A stretch of DNA of 64,000 nt from SH-MAG3 sp035461245 (GCA_035461245.1 DATHVP010000064.1:1-64000), one strand, 5' to 3'; shown: positions 1 through 9,161, counted from the stretch's first letter. Notes: a model not told the origin generated them from the sequence alone. Numbers and translations are program-made.

Positions 1-40
1 GATTACAAATCAGCTGCTCTACCAACTGAGCTACGCCAGC
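1..40 (-). tRNA. tRNA-Thr (UGU anticodon), 5' part, cut by the window edge
   Basis: Read on the minus strand, the sequence begins with acceptor arm GCTGGCG, then a D-arm (TAGCTCAGTTGGTAGAGC) and an anticodon stem-loop GCTGA-TTTGTAA with the closing strand starting at the left edge. The loop TTTGTAA puts UGU in the anticodon position, hence threonine. The 3' half (rest of the anticodon stem, T-arm, acceptor strand) lies outside the window. It follows cysS on the same strand after a gap of about 100 bases. Confidence 0.9.
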
Positions 41-102
41 GACGGCAGAAAGGTAGCGTCCCGCCCCCCCAGTGGTCCAGTGCGGCGGCCAGGGGCCGGG
101 CG

Positions 103-124
103 GGCGCCCCGACGGGCGGGCGCC
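103..124 (-). terminator. GC hairpin between cysS and tRNA-Thr, possible terminator
   Basis: GGCGCCC (103-109) pairs with GGGCGCC (118-124) around an 8-base loop, just past the cysS stop. No T-run follows on either strand, so it may be only a pause or processing hairpin. Confidence 0.35.
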
Positions 125-137
125 GCGGCATACAGGC

Positions 138-1592
138 TTACGTCCTTTTCCAGCGCGGCCCCTGCGGCGTGTCCTCCACGGCGATGCCGGCGGCAGCGAT
201 CTCATCGCGGATACGATCGGCGGCGGCGAAATCTCGACGCTGCCGGGCTTCCTGGCGCTGGCGAATCATGTCTTCCACCCATGTGGCCAGTTCCGGGGAT
301 ACACTGCCTCGCTCTGTCCTGGCGAGTTCGATGAAGCCGAGCACTTCGTCCATGCGGCGGAGCGCAGCCCGGGCGGCGTTGACATCCTGCAACGGGACGG
401 GCAGGTCCCGGTCGAGCTGGGCGTTGGCCTCCCGCACGAAATTGAAGAGGGCCGCCAGCGCGTTGGGCGTATTGAGGTCGTCGTCCAGGGCCGATTCGAA
501 ATCGTTCAGCGCGTGCCCGGCAATGCCCGGCAGTGGTGACAGCGGCGCATCGGCGGCGGTGGCGACGTCGTCGAGCCGCGCCTCGAAGTCGAGTATCCGC
601 TGGATGGCGTTGCGGGCCGTCTCCAGCCCGTCGAAGGAGAAATTGAGTTCCTTGCGATACTGCGCCGAGATAAGGAGATAGCGGATGGCGGACGCCGCGT
701 GTCCCCGGTCCAGCAGTTCCCGGATCGTGAAGACGTTGCCTTTGGACTTGGACATCTTCTCACCGTTCACCAGCAGGTGCTTCACGTGCAGCCAGTAGCG
801 CACGAACGGCTTGCCGGTGGCGCCCTCGGACTGGGCGATCTCATCCTCATGGTGGGGAAAGACCAGGTCCTCGCCACCGGTGTGGATGTCGAATGTCTCG
901 CCGAGCGCGGCCATGCTCATGGCGGAGCACTCAATATGCCAGCCGGGCCTGCCCTGACCCCAGGGCGTGTCCCATGCGGCGCCGACCCGGCGGTCCACGT
1001 CCTTGGCCGTCTTCCACAGGGCGAAGTCGCGGGCGTCGGCCTTCTCGTATTCGTCGGCATCAATACCGCCCGCACGAGCGGCGAGGCCGGCGCCGGAGCG
1101 GATTTCTGCCTGCTCGATGCGTGCGAGGCGGCCGTAGTTCTGGAAGGACGAGATGTCGAAGTAGACGGAGCCGTCGGCGGTGGCATACGCATGGCCATTA
1201 TCCTCGAGACGGCGAATGATGTCCGCCATGTCCTGGATATGATCGGTAGCCCGGGGATACTGGTCGGCGGGACGGATCCCGAGGGTATTCAGGTCGTTGA
1301 AGAACGCCTCGATCATGGGGCCGGTGACGTCGCCTATGGTGACGCCGAGCTGTTCAGCCTCGGCAATGATCTTGTCCTCCACGTCCGTCAGGTTCATGAC
1401 GAAGGTGACGTCGAAGCCCTTCCATTCCAGGAAACGATGCACGAGGTCGTTGAAGACAAACGTGCGGAAGTTGCCGATGTGGGGCGGCCGATAGACTGTA
1501 GGTCCGCAGGCGTACACGCCCACGCGCGGGGGCGCGATGGGCGAGAATTCGTCGAGTCGCCGGGTCAGCGTATTATGGAACCGGATGGGCAT
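138..1592 (-). CDS. cysS: cysteinyl-tRNA synthetase
   Basis: Charges tRNA-Cys with cysteine in the cytoplasm. The 484-residue length is normal for the family. The class I signature PPHIGN is at about residues 36-41, preceded by the zinc-ligand cysteine in YACGPTVY (C29). Further zinc ligands lie in the HIECS and HHEDE segments, and KMSKSKGN is the second ATP-binding signature. The C-terminal half carries the helical DALR-type anticodon domain. The ATG start shares one base with the stop of the upstream mscS gene (TGATG), so it is probably translationally coupled as the last gene of a long minus-strand operon. Confidence 0.97.
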   Translation of the reverse strand: MPIRFHNTLTRRLDEFSPIAPPRVGVYACGPTVYRPPHIGNFRTFVFNDLVHRFLEWKGFDVTFVMNLTDVEDKIIAEAEQLGVTIGDVTGPMIEAFFNDLNTLGIRPADQYPRATDHIQDMADIIRRLEDNGHAYATADGSVYFDISSFQNYGRLARIEQAEIRSGAGLAARAGGIDADEYEKADARDFALWKTAKDVDRRVGAAWDTPWGQGRPGWHIECSAMSMAALGETFDIHTGGEDLVFPHHEDEIAQSEGATGKPFVRYWLHVKHLLVNGEKMSKSKGNVFTIRELLDRGHAASAIRYLLISAQYRKELNFSFDGLETARNAIQRILDFEARLDDVATAADAPLSPLPGIAGHALNDFESALDDDLNTPNALAALFNFVREANAQLDRDLPVPLQDVNAARAALRRMDEVLGFIELARTERGSVSPELATWVEDMIRQRQEARQRRDFAAADRIRDEIAAAGIAVEDTPQGPRWKRT

Positions 1593-2530
1593 CAGGCGTC
1601 CTCGTTCGGGCTGGCGGCGAGGGCGGCCGGCAACTGGCCGTCGCCCCAGTAGAACGTTGTGTGCGGGAACGGGATCTCGATGCCTTCAGCGTCAAACCGC
1701 TTCTTGATGCGGCGGCGCAGTTCCCGGCCCACGTCCCACTGCTTCAGTGGCAGTGTCTTGGCCATTACCCGGATGACAACGGCAGAGTCACCGAAACTCT
1801 CGATGCCGGGGACAACGGGATCCTCGAGCAGCAGCGCCCCCCACTCCGGGTCCTGCTGGAAATCATGGAGCAGGTCCCGCAGCACGTCCATCACGCGGTC
1901 GGCGTCCTCCCTGTATGCGACCCCGATGTTCAGGACAGCGCGGGACCACGACTTGGTCATGTTCGTGACGCGCGTGATCTCGCCGTTGGGCACAATGTGC
2001 ACTCGCCCCTCCACGTCCCGCAGGATGGTGGTGCGCAGGGTGATCTTCTCGACGAGCCCGGAGACGCCGGCGACCTCGACGACGTCACCGACACCGAACT
2101 GACCTTCCATGAGCATGAAGGTGCCACTGATCACGTCACGAACCAGCGACTGGGCGCCGAATGAGAAGGCGAGGCCGATGATACCAAAGGAGGCGAGAAT
2201 GGGACCGATGTTCTGAAGCAGAATATCCAGGATGGTCAGGGATGCGATGACGAACACCGCAATTCCCGCCACATTGCCCAGCAGGCTCCCCAGGGTTTGT
2301 GCTCGCTGTTCCCTGAGTCGTCGCACGAGGGGATCTTCCTCCTCGATATCGCGGTCGAGCAACCTGCGGATGAGCACACGAATCAGCCGGTAGGCGACAA
2401 TGGCCACGAAGATGACGACTACGACGTTGATGGCCCTGGGCAGCAGTGTCTCCCACGTGAGGAGTGCCTCCCAGTTCACGGCCTGCAATTCTGTGGTTTC
2501 TGTCGGGTCCTGCTGGAGCAGAAGGATCAT
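1592..2530 (-). CDS. MscS-family small-conductance mechanosensitive channel
   Basis: Inner-membrane channel predicted to open under membrane tension and release solutes on hypo-osmotic shock. The 312-residue protein has an N-terminal membrane region of about three helices. It then has the conserved pore-lining TM3 segment (FGAQSLVRDVISG, about residues 125-140) and the beta domain with GDVVEVAG and a PNGEITRVTN segment typical of MscS. Its length is close to E. coli MscS (286). The start overlaps the upstream gene's stop by four bases (ATGA). The paralogue within the MscS family (MscS, YnaI, YbdG types) cannot be told from sequence alone. Confidence 0.93.
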   Translation of the reverse strand: MILLLQQDPTETTELQAVNWEALLTWETLLPRAINVVVVIFVAIVAYRLIRVLIRRLLDRDIEEEDPLVRRLREQRAQTLGSLLGNVAGIAVFVIASLTILDILLQNIGPILASFGIIGLAFSFGAQSLVRDVISGTFMLMEGQFGVGDVVEVAGVSGLVEKITLRTTILRDVEGRVHIVPNGEITRVTNMTKSWSRAVLNIGVAYREDADRVMDVLRDLLHDFQQDPEWGALLLEDPVVPGIESFGDSAVVIRVMAKTLPLKQWDVGRELRRRIKKRFDAEGIEIPFPHTTFYWGDGQLPAALAASPNEDA

Positions 2531-2958
2531 TGAATCAGACGTATCTCAGTGACGCGCCAGCGGCCGTCCTCGAGTACAAAGGCGACGAACAGTCTGGCGG
2601 TTTCGGGGATGGTAGTGCCGCGGGCGCGCACGGTCCAGGCCACTTCGCCGAACGCACGTGCCGGCGCGCCCCCTGAGGTCCGCGTCATGACGGTCCGCAC
2701 GCTGACACTCTCGCGTTCGTCAAAGACGCGGCGCAGCACGGCCGAAGCCTGTCGTGCCGGCAGCGGGCCGACGGGCCGACCGTCCACGTCAAGAGATATC
2801 CCTGCCTGCGCGCCGAGCCCGGTGATGGTGCCGGCGTCGCCTCTGTGCCAGGCAGCGGCGATGCGCTCCATGGTTGGCCGCAGGTCCTGACCTGCCGCCG
2901 GGGCGGCCGCGAGAAGGCACAGGACCGCTGCAGTAAGAACACGCGCGGCTGCGTTCAT
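2527..2958 (-). CDS. small exported protein, possible NTF2/DUF4783-like fold
   Basis: 143 residues with a clear signal peptide (hydrophobic stretch, then an Ala-rich cleavage region near residue 23, APAAGQ), so it should be periplasmic or secreted. The mature part has the alternating helix and strand pattern of a small NTF2-like or DUF4783-like domain, ending in a strand motif EDGRWRVTEIRL often seen at the end of such folds. No catalytic residues are evident. It sits between pyrF and mscS with 4-base overlaps on both sides, so it is co-translated with them. The fold suggestion is tentative and the function is unknown. Confidence 0.75.
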   Translation of the reverse strand: MNAAARVLTAAVLCLLAAAPAAGQDLRPTMERIAAAWHRGDAGTITGLGAQAGISLDVDGRPVGPLPARQASAVLRRVFDERESVSVRTVMTRTSGGAPARAFGEVAWTVRARGTTIPETARLFVAFVLEDGRWRVTEIRLIQ

Positions 2959-3680
2959 GGTGAGGCCGATTCTGTAACGGACGTACCGTCGATCTCCGCT
3001 CGCATGGCGGCGAGAACGGCCACCGGGTCGGCAGCGTTCAGGACGGGCCGGCCGACCACAAGGTAGTCGGCACCGGCGCGGGCGGCCTCGCCTGGTGAGG
3101 CCGTGCGAGCCTGGTCGCCGAGCCCGTCGTTTGCCGCACGGATACCGGGCGTAACGAAGATGAACCCGGCTCCGTGGCGGCGACGCAGTGCCTCAACCTC
3201 CATTGGCGAGGTCACGACGCCGTGCATCCCGGAGTCCGCAGCGAGTCCGGCCAGGCGGGCGACCTCGTCGCGAACGGACAGGATCTCCTTGTTCCACACC
3301 TGCTCCACGTCCACGGCAGTGAACGAGGTGAGGATGGTCACGCCGAGGAGGCGCGGTGAGTCATCGCCAAAGGCCTCGGCGGCTTCTCTGGCCGCCCGCA
3401 TCATGGCCTCGCCCCCGGATGCGTGCAGGGTAAGCAGGTCGATGCCGAGTTCGCACGCAGCGGAAACCGCGTTGGCAACGGTGCTGGGGATGTCGTGGTA
3501 CTTGAGATCGAGAAAAACGCGCTTGCCCCTGTCCCGGAGCGCGCGCACGACAGCCGGGCCGCTCCGGGTGAAGAGCGGGGATCCCACCTTGTAGAAATCC
3601 ACACCCTCGCCGACGCGTTCGACGAGATCGAGGGCGTCCTCGGCGGACGGCACGTCCAGAGCTACAATGATCTGAGCCAT
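2955..3680 (-). CDS. pyrF: orotidine 5'-phosphate decarboxylase
   Basis: Catalyses the last step of UMP synthesis, decarboxylating OMP to UMP. The 241-residue TIM barrel shows substrate residues D9 and K31 and the catalytic charged network in LDLKYHDIP (D58, K60, D63). The C-terminal phosphate-binding region has VTPGIR and the DYLVVGRPV segment. This is the short bacterial type 1 enzyme. It lies 13 bases downstream of pyrD, so two consecutive pyrimidine steps share a transcript. The ATG start is well placed. Confidence 0.97.
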   Translation of the reverse strand: MAQIIVALDVPSAEDALDLVERVGEGVDFYKVGSPLFTRSGPAVVRALRDRGKRVFLDLKYHDIPSTVANAVSAACELGIDLLTLHASGGEAMMRAAREAAEAFGDDSPRLLGVTILTSFTAVDVEQVWNKEILSVRDEVARLAGLAADSGMHGVVTSPMEVEALRRRHGAGFIFVTPGIRAANDGLGDQARTASPGEAARAGADYLVVGRPVLNAADPVAVLAAMRAEIDGTSVTESASP

Positions 3681-3693
3681 AACCAGCGGGGCA

Positions 3694-4629
3694 TCAGGCG
3701 TGGACGCCGTTGCCCACTATCTCCGTGATTGTGGATAAGCCGCGGGCGGCACCCCACCGCTCCAGGCCTGTGAGTACACGCAGCGCCGCACGAGGGTCCG
3801 CGAAGGAGGCGGTCCCGACCTGCACCAGGGAGGCGCCGGCCAGAAGATACTGCACGGCGTCCTCGGCCGCCCGTATCCCTCCTACGCCGATAATGGGTAC
3901 GGCCACGCGCTGCCTCGTGCGCCAGACGGCATACACGCCCACGGGCAGGAGGGCCGGGCCACTCACGCCACCGGAGCCGGCGCCCAGCACGGGGGTCCGG
4001 CGCTCCAGGTCGAAGAGCATGCCGGGCATGGTGTTGATAAGGGTGAGACCGTCGGCGCCTTCCGCGACGCAGATCTCGGCCATGCGCGCGATGTCCGGCA
4101 CATTGGGGGCGAGCTTGACGACAAGCGGCCGGCTTGTGGCGGCGCGGGCCACACGAACGGCGTCGGCAAGCAGGTCCTCCCGCGTGCTGATGATGGCACC
4201 GCCTTCCTTGACGTTCGGACACGATACGTTCAGTTCGTAGGCGGCGACGCCGGGTGCGTCCTCCAGCCGGGCGATGATGTCACCGTACTCCGGGGCCGAC
4301 CGGCCGGCGATGTTGGCAAAGACATGGGCGTGCCGCAGGCGCTGATGCAGCCACGGCAGTTTCTGACCGAGCACCACATCCGGCCCCGGGTTAGCCAGGC
4401 CGACGGAGTTGATCATGCCTGCGTGAAACTCGGTGACCCTGGGTGACGGGTTGCCCTCACGGACGTCCGCCGTAACCGCCTTGATGACGAGGCCACCCAG
4501 CAGGTCGATGTCGAAGAACCCATCCATCTCGGCGCCGTACCCGCACGTTCCGCTGGCGAGCATCACGGGGTTCCGGAAGTCGAGCCCGAATACAGTCTGC
4601 CTGAGGTTCATGGCGTGGTGCGCAGACAC
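3694..4629 (-). CDS. pyrD: dihydroorotate dehydrogenase, class 1
   Basis: Oxidises dihydroorotate to orotate with FMN in the cytoplasm. The 311-residue barrel has the N-terminal LASGTCGYG segment, the active-site loop NVSCPNVKEG with the catalytic-base cysteine that marks class 1 rather than membrane class 2 enzymes, VKLAPN with an FMN-contact lysine, and GVGGI near the C-terminus. Sequence style fits class 1B, which normally pairs with an iron-sulfur/FAD PyrK subunit, yet no pyrK is adjacent. The start is a GTG with GAGG four bases upstream. An in-frame ATG six codons later lacks a well-placed ribosome site. Confidence 0.94.
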   Translation of the reverse strand: MSAHHAMNLRQTVFGLDFRNPVMLASGTCGYGAEMDGFFDIDLLGGLVIKAVTADVREGNPSPRVTEFHAGMINSVGLANPGPDVVLGQKLPWLHQRLRHAHVFANIAGRSAPEYGDIIARLEDAPGVAAYELNVSCPNVKEGGAIISTREDLLADAVRVARAATSRPLVVKLAPNVPDIARMAEICVAEGADGLTLINTMPGMLFDLERRTPVLGAGSGGVSGPALLPVGVYAVWRTRQRVAVPIIGVGGIRAAEDAVQYLLAGASLVQVGTASFADPRAALRVLTGLERWGAARGLSTITEIVGNGVHA

Positions 4630-4635
4630 GGATCC

Positions 4636-5838
4636 TCAGCGCGCCTGGGTCCAGAGATGCTCATTGCGACCGAAGAACTCGTCGACGCCATCGGCCAATC
4701 CCCAGGCCAGACTCTGCTGAAAGGCCTGCGACCCCAGCAGGTTCGCCTCCTCTCGATTGGAGATGAAGGCGGTCTCGACGAGAACGGCCGGCATGACGGC
4801 GCCGACGAGCACAAAGAAGGGCGCCCGCTTCACACCGCGGTTGGGGCCGGGGTGGAATGCGGCCATGCGTTGCTGCATGATTGCGGCAAGGTCGTGGGAT
4901 GCGCGAGTCAGATATTCACTGCGCAGATTCACGAGTACCCGATCCAGGTCGGACCCGCTCGGCCGCCGGGGGTTCTCCTCAAAACGTACAACCGCGTTCT
5001 CCATCTCTGCGACACGTCGCTCGTCCTCGGTCCTGGCCTCGGACAGAAAGAACGTCTCGAACCCGCGGACACCGGCCGATTCGAAGGAGTTCGCATGGAT
5101 GGACAGCAACACGGTGCCGGGCCGGTCCGCCTGCCATTCGTTCGCCAGACGGGTCCGCTCCGCGAGGGGCACGAAGGTATCGGAATCCCGCGTCATGTGG
5201 ACCTCGTACCCCCGATCCCGGAGCACTGCGGCAAGACGCTGGCCGATCAGGAGCACCACGTCCGACTCACGCAGGCCGTTCGGTCCGACCTTGCCGGGGT
5301 CACGCCCGCCATGGCCGGGGTCAATGATGACTACGCGCGCTGCCTGGCGTGCGACTGATCCTGCGGGCGCACTTGCCGATGGCGCCGGAGCTGCCGCCAC
5401 CGCGCCCAGCACCTCCAGAGCACCCGCGCGAAAGGCGAACCGGTCGGGGAACCGGGACGGCAGCCACTGAATGAAGAACTGCTCAGGCAGGAACGTCTCA
5501 CCATCCACGCGGCTGACGGGGAAGGCCAACTGGTACACGGCGGCGCCAGCGCGAATAAAGGGCGACGTAGTCCAGAAGCGAATGGTGTCCCCGCCGAGAG
5601 CGGCAGCCAGGCCGGATTCGCTCGAGGCGAGACTGAACCCCAGGGAGCCAAGCGCGCTGGCCGGGAACGCTGACGTGCCATTTACGCTTATACCGACGAC
5701 CGATCCCGTGCCGGCCCCGCCCACCGGCAGCACCGGCTGGCGTGCCACGGCCGGCGTCATCGTCGCGGCGGCGAGCAGCAACGCGAGCCCGAGGCCGCGC
5801 AGAACGCGGCGGCAGGCCCGGGCGCCGTCAGCCACCAC
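4636..5838 (-). CDS. exported N-acetylmuramoyl-L-alanine amidase (Amidase_3)
   Basis: Predicted zinc hydrolase that cuts the amide between MurNAc and the peptide stem in peptidoglycan. About 400 residues: a signal peptide, a poorly conserved N-terminal half of about 150 residues that may help wall binding, and a C-terminal Amidase_3 domain. The domain has IDPGHGG (zinc His), a downstream ESD segment (zinc Glu), LSIHAN (zinc His) and the catalytic Glu in VETAFISN. The chosen GTG overlaps the smpB stop. An ATG ten codons further upstream is also in frame. It lies six bases ahead of pyrD. Confidence 0.92.
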   Translation of the reverse strand: MVADGARACRRVLRGLGLALLLAAATMTPAVARQPVLPVGGAGTGSVVGISVNGTSAFPASALGSLGFSLASSESGLAAALGGDTIRFWTTSPFIRAGAAVYQLAFPVSRVDGETFLPEQFFIQWLPSRFPDRFAFRAGALEVLGAVAAAPAPSASAPAGSVARQAARVVIIDPGHGGRDPGKVGPNGLRESDVVLLIGQRLAAVLRDRGYEVHMTRDSDTFVPLAERTRLANEWQADRPGTVLLSIHANSFESAGVRGFETFFLSEARTEDERRVAEMENAVVRFEENPRRPSGSDLDRVLVNLRSEYLTRASHDLAAIMQQRMAAFHPGPNRGVKRAPFFVLVGAVMPAVLVETAFISNREEANLLGSQAFQQSLAWGLADGVDEFFGRNEHLWTQAR

Positions 5839-6277
5839 GGACGGCTCGCTGGATCTCACGCTCGGCATCGCGACGTTTCGATGCTTCCCGCTTGTCGTGC
5901 AGCTTCTTACCCCTGGCCAGGGCTATGGCTACCTTGATGAATCCGTCCTTCGCGTAGATCTCCAGCGGCACGAGCGTAAACCCCTCCTGTTGCGTCGCCC
6001 CGATGAGGCGCCGGATCTCGCGGCGGTTCAGCAGCAGTTTCCTGGTCCTGACCGGATCCACGTTCCAGCGGCTGGCGGGGTCGTAGGGTGTGACGTGCAT
6101 GCCGTAGAGAAACACCTCGGAGCCTTCGACCCGGGCGAACGCCTCGGCCAGGCTGACCTTGCCGTTGCGTATGCTCTTCACCTCCGGGCCGGCCAGCACG
6201 ATGCCTGCCTCCCAGGTGTCAACCACGTGATATTCGTGCAGCGCTTTCCGGTTGCGCGCGAGCGTCTTCTTCGCCAT
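5828..6277 (-). CDS. smpB: SsrA-binding protein SmpB
   Basis: Binds tmRNA and takes part in trans-translation, rescuing ribosomes stalled on broken mRNAs. The 149 residues match the family length. Visible family segments are the start KTLARNRKALHEY, the GIVLAGPEVKS strand, and the C-terminal basic tail with GKKLHDKR and an RDAEREI helix that enters the decoding centre. The tmRNA gene itself is not in the window. The stop overlaps the start of the downstream amidase gene. Confidence 0.97.
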   Translation of the reverse strand: MAKKTLARNRKALHEYHVVDTWEAGIVLAGPEVKSIRNGKVSLAEAFARVEGSEVFLYGMHVTPYDPASRWNVDPVRTRKLLLNRREIRRLIGATQQEGFTLVPLEIYAKDGFIKVAIALARGKKLHDKREASKRRDAEREIQRAVRGG

Positions 6278-6317
6278 GGGCTGGAAGATACCGGACGAGG
6301 CCCCGGAAAGGGAGCCC

Positions 6318-7250
6318 TCAGACCAGGCGCTCCTTCTGGCGGCGACGGATCCGCTTCAGGGCTGCGACCTGACCCACCTCCCCGCCCAGGATGAACGCAA
6401 TGGCCGTGTAGTAGACGTAGATCACCACGATAGCCATGGAGGCGAGGCCCTGGTACGTGGAGGCATAACCGCCATAGCTGCGGAAGTACCAGGCGAAGGC
6501 TTCCTTCAGCAGCTCGAACATGAGCGCCGTGAAGGTGGCGCTGATCAGAGCCGTCCGCCACTGGATGCGCCGGGCAGGCAGATAGCGGTAAATCAGAACG
6601 AACATGAACCAGATGGACGTGAAGGACACCAGCGTCAGCAGTTGCGCCAGCACGGCCTGGCCCCGGGGGATGTGCAGGACCTCGATGCCGTAGGTGGCGA
6701 TCAGTTCGAAGATGACGGTCGCCGCCACATTCACGGCCAGCAGCGTACCGGCCACAAAGACCATCTGCAGGTCGAAAAACTTGCCGGCTACGATGCCCCG
6801 GTCCTGCTGGATGTCGAAGATCTCCCGGAGTGCGGTTCGCAGGGTCCCTATCAGGCGCGTCGCCAGCCAGGCGAATACGAGGGTACCGATGGTAAACAAC
6901 CCGGTCGCCTGCTCCACGAACGCGTTCAGGTAGCCCCTCATCTGGTCGGCAAACTCGGCGCTGACGGGTGGGAGCACGGAGAGCAGGTACCCTACCAGCG
7001 GTTCGGCGGGGCTGCCGGTGATGTCAGCCCGCGCCTGCAGGAAGAACCCGGCGATTCCCGCCGCGGCAATGGCCAGTGGCACGATGGCCACCAGCACATT
7101 GAACGCGATGGCACCAGCCATGAAGAAGATCTGGTCCTGATCCGCCTTGTGGTACACGCGACGGACGAAGTCACCGATCTCCACCGCCACTCGGCCTGGC
7201 CGGGGCAGTGGGCGGTGACCGGCCGACCGGCTGGGTTTGGCGGCGCCCAT
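6318..7250 (-). CDS. YihY/UPF0761 family inner-membrane protein
   Basis: 310-residue integral membrane protein with about six hydrophobic segments and the family features of an early QIFFMAGAIAFN helix, a PARRIQWRTAL loop and a YGGYASTYQGLASM segment before the last helices. The family was once annotated as ribonuclease BN, but that activity belongs to another protein. The family role is unsettled, with transport or envelope roles proposed. The C-terminus is strongly basic (KRIRRRQKER). It lies between smpB and a YtxH-like gene on the same strand. Confidence 0.9.
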   Translation of the reverse strand: MGAAKPSRSAGHRPLPRPGRVAVEIGDFVRRVYHKADQDQIFFMAGAIAFNVLVAIVPLAIAAAGIAGFFLQARADITGSPAEPLVGYLLSVLPPVSAEFADQMRGYLNAFVEQATGLFTIGTLVFAWLATRLIGTLRTALREIFDIQQDRGIVAGKFFDLQMVFVAGTLLAVNVAATVIFELIATYGIEVLHIPRGQAVLAQLLTLVSFTSIWFMFVLIYRYLPARRIQWRTALISATFTALMFELLKEAFAWYFRSYGGYASTYQGLASMAIVVIYVYYTAIAFILGGEVGQVAALKRIRRRQKERLV

Positions 7251-7270
7251 GTCGTGCGACGCCGGGGTCC

Positions 7271-7717
7271 TCAGACGCCGAGTTCGGAGTCAGTGTCCGC
7301 GTCGACATCATCCGGCGTGATGACGCTGGTGCCGGTGTCGCCCCTGGCGGCACTGACGCCGCCCCGCACGCCGGCGCGCACTTCGCGCACGCGCGCTTCC
7401 ATCTCGCCCCGGGTCTCGCGAGCGGCGGCGCGGCCGGCCTCGAAGGCGTCCCGGGCCCGATCCAGCCGGTCCTCCACTTCGTCGCGGACGCCGCCGATGG
7501 CACCCGTGACCTGGTCGCTCACGTTGCGCACAGCGTCCTCGGCACGATCGCGCAGCCGCAGGGCGCCGGAGCGAATCTCGTCACGGGTTTCCCGGCCGGT
7601 CCTGGGAGCGAGGAGCAGCGCCGCGCCGGCACCCATGAGGGCGCCCCACAGGAACGCGGTAGCGCCGCCGGAACGGCGCTCGATAATGACGTACGGTACG
7701 TCGTCGTGATGGGCCAT
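7271..7717 (-). CDS. YtxH-like membrane-anchored coiled-coil protein
   Basis: 148 residues. A single glycine/alanine-rich membrane helix (about residues 18-37) followed by the LLAPRTGRETRDEIR segment is the YtxH signature. The rest is a long charged amphipathic helix rich in Arg, Glu and Ala that should form a coiled coil, then an acidic C-terminal tail. YtxH-type proteins are linked to stress conditions in some bacteria, but no biochemical role is established. The start ATG has GGAGAG upstream at good spacing. Confidence 0.8.
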   Translation of the reverse strand: MAHHDDVPYVIIERRSGGATAFLWGALMGAGAALLLAPRTGRETRDEIRSGALRLRDRAEDAVRNVSDQVTGAIGGVRDEVEDRLDRARDAFEAGRAAARETRGEMEARVREVRAGVRGGVSAARGDTGTSVITPDDVDADTDSELGV

Positions 7718-7742
7718 GATCTCTCCTTCGGCGATGAGCGGT

Positions 7743-9104
7743 TCAGCTCGCGGCGACCGGTTCGTCCAGATACTTCTGCAGCTTCTCCTTCAGCGCCTTC
7801 TGGGTCACGCCCAGGATGCGGGCGGTCTTGCGATGGTCGCCCGACGTGAAGGCGAACGTCTTCAGCGTCAATTCCCGTTCCGTGTCGGCAATGGAGGTAC
7901 CAATGGAGATGTGCACCTCCTTCTCCTCGAACGACAGGTGTCGCGACACCAGGTCGGCGACCTCGATGGTGTCGCCCCGGGCCAGGATAACGGCCCGCTC
8001 CACGGCATTCTTGAGTTCGCGGACGTTACCCGGCCAGCGATAGGTGCTGATGTACTCGACGGCCCCCTCACTGAAGCCCGAGATCTCCTTGTCCTGTTCC
8101 TTCGCGAAGCGACGGAGGAACTCCTCGGCCAGCAGCCGCACATCGCCCTCGCGCTCGCGCAGGGGCGGCAGATAGAGCGGCACCACGGCCAGCCGGTGGT
8201 ACAGGTCCTCGCGGAGCTTGCCGTCCCGCAAGGCCTCCTCTATGTCCTTGTTCGTCGCGGCGACGACGCGGATATCCACCTGCACTTCCTTCTTGCCACC
8301 GAGCCGGCGGAAGGAACGCTGTTCGAGGGCGCGCAGGAACTTGACCTGGATGTCCGGCTCCATCTCGGCGACCTCATCCAGGAAGAGCGTACCGCCGTGG
8401 GCCTGCTCGAACGCACCCGGCTTCTCATTGATGGCACCGGTGAACGCGCCTTTCTCGTGGCCGAACAGCTCGTTCTCCAGGATCTCCCGGGGGAACGCAC
8501 CACAGTTCAGGGCAACGAAGGGACCCTTGGCACGGTTCGACTTGTTGTGCAGCGCCCTGGCGACCAGCTCCTTGCCCGTGCCGCTTTCACCCACGATCAG
8601 GACGCTGGCGCTGGACGGCGCCACCGCCTCGATGATGTTGTAGATCCGGACCATGACCTCGGACTGCCCGAGCATGTCGCCGTAGCGACTCATGCTTTCC
8701 AGCCGCTTCTGCAGCTCACGGTTCGCGGTCCGGACCTGATACTTGTCGAGCGCCTTGGGTATGAGCGCCTTGAGCCGCTCGACATCGAGCGGCTTGGTCA
8801 GGTAGTCATAGGCGCCGTGGCGCATGGCTTCCACAGCGCTGGCCACGGTGCCCTTGCCCGTGATGATGATGATCTCGCTGTCGATGCCGGCTTCGCGCAT
8901 GTTGGCGAAGAGCTCCAGCCCGTCCATCTTCGGCATCTTGAGATCCGCCAGCACCAGGCCGAACTCGCCGGAGGAAACCTTGTCCCAGGCCTTGCGGCCG
9001 TCGGTCGCGGTCTCAACATCGTAGCCTTCCTCGGCGAGCAACATCTGCAGGCCTTCGGCGATATGCCTCTCATCGTCTGCGATGAGAACCTTGGGCAAAC
9101 TCAT
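7743..9104 (-). CDS. sigma-54-dependent response regulator (NtrC/AtoC type)
   Basis: 453-residue three-domain enhancer-binding protein. The receiver domain (about 1-120) has the acidic pocket D10/D11 and phospho-acceptor D54 in LADLKMPKMDG. The AAA+ domain (about 145-385) shows Walker A GESGTGKE, the sigma-54 contact loop GAFTGA and the Walker B segment LFLDEVAEM. The C-terminus is a Fis-type helix-turn-helix (DHRKTARILGVTQKALKEKL). When phosphorylated it should remodel sigma-54 RNA polymerase at distant sites. Its probable partner is the kinase-like gene immediately upstream, though a separate promoter lies between the two. Confidence 0.95.
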   Translation of the reverse strand: MSLPKVLIADDERHIAEGLQMLLAEEGYDVETATDGRKAWDKVSSGEFGLVLADLKMPKMDGLELFANMREAGIDSEIIIITGKGTVASAVEAMRHGAYDYLTKPLDVERLKALIPKALDKYQVRTANRELQKRLESMSRYGDMLGQSEVMVRIYNIIEAVAPSSASVLIVGESGTGKELVARALHNKSNRAKGPFVALNCGAFPREILENELFGHEKGAFTGAINEKPGAFEQAHGGTLFLDEVAEMEPDIQVKFLRALEQRSFRRLGGKKEVQVDIRVVAATNKDIEEALRDGKLREDLYHRLAVVPLYLPPLREREGDVRLLAEEFLRRFAKEQDKEISGFSEGAVEYISTYRWPGNVRELKNAVERAVILARGDTIEVADLVSRHLSFEEKEVHISIGTSIADTERELTLKTFAFTSGDHRKTARILGVTQKALKEKLQKYLDEPVAAS

Positions 9105-9161
9105 AAATTATTGTCTTTCCAACGTTTCTGGGACGACCGAACCCGGCCGCCCTGCTGGATC

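Noticed and set aside
2955..3680. pyrF as a possible bifunctional fusion
   Set aside because: Length and motifs match single-domain type 1 decarboxylase; no second domain.
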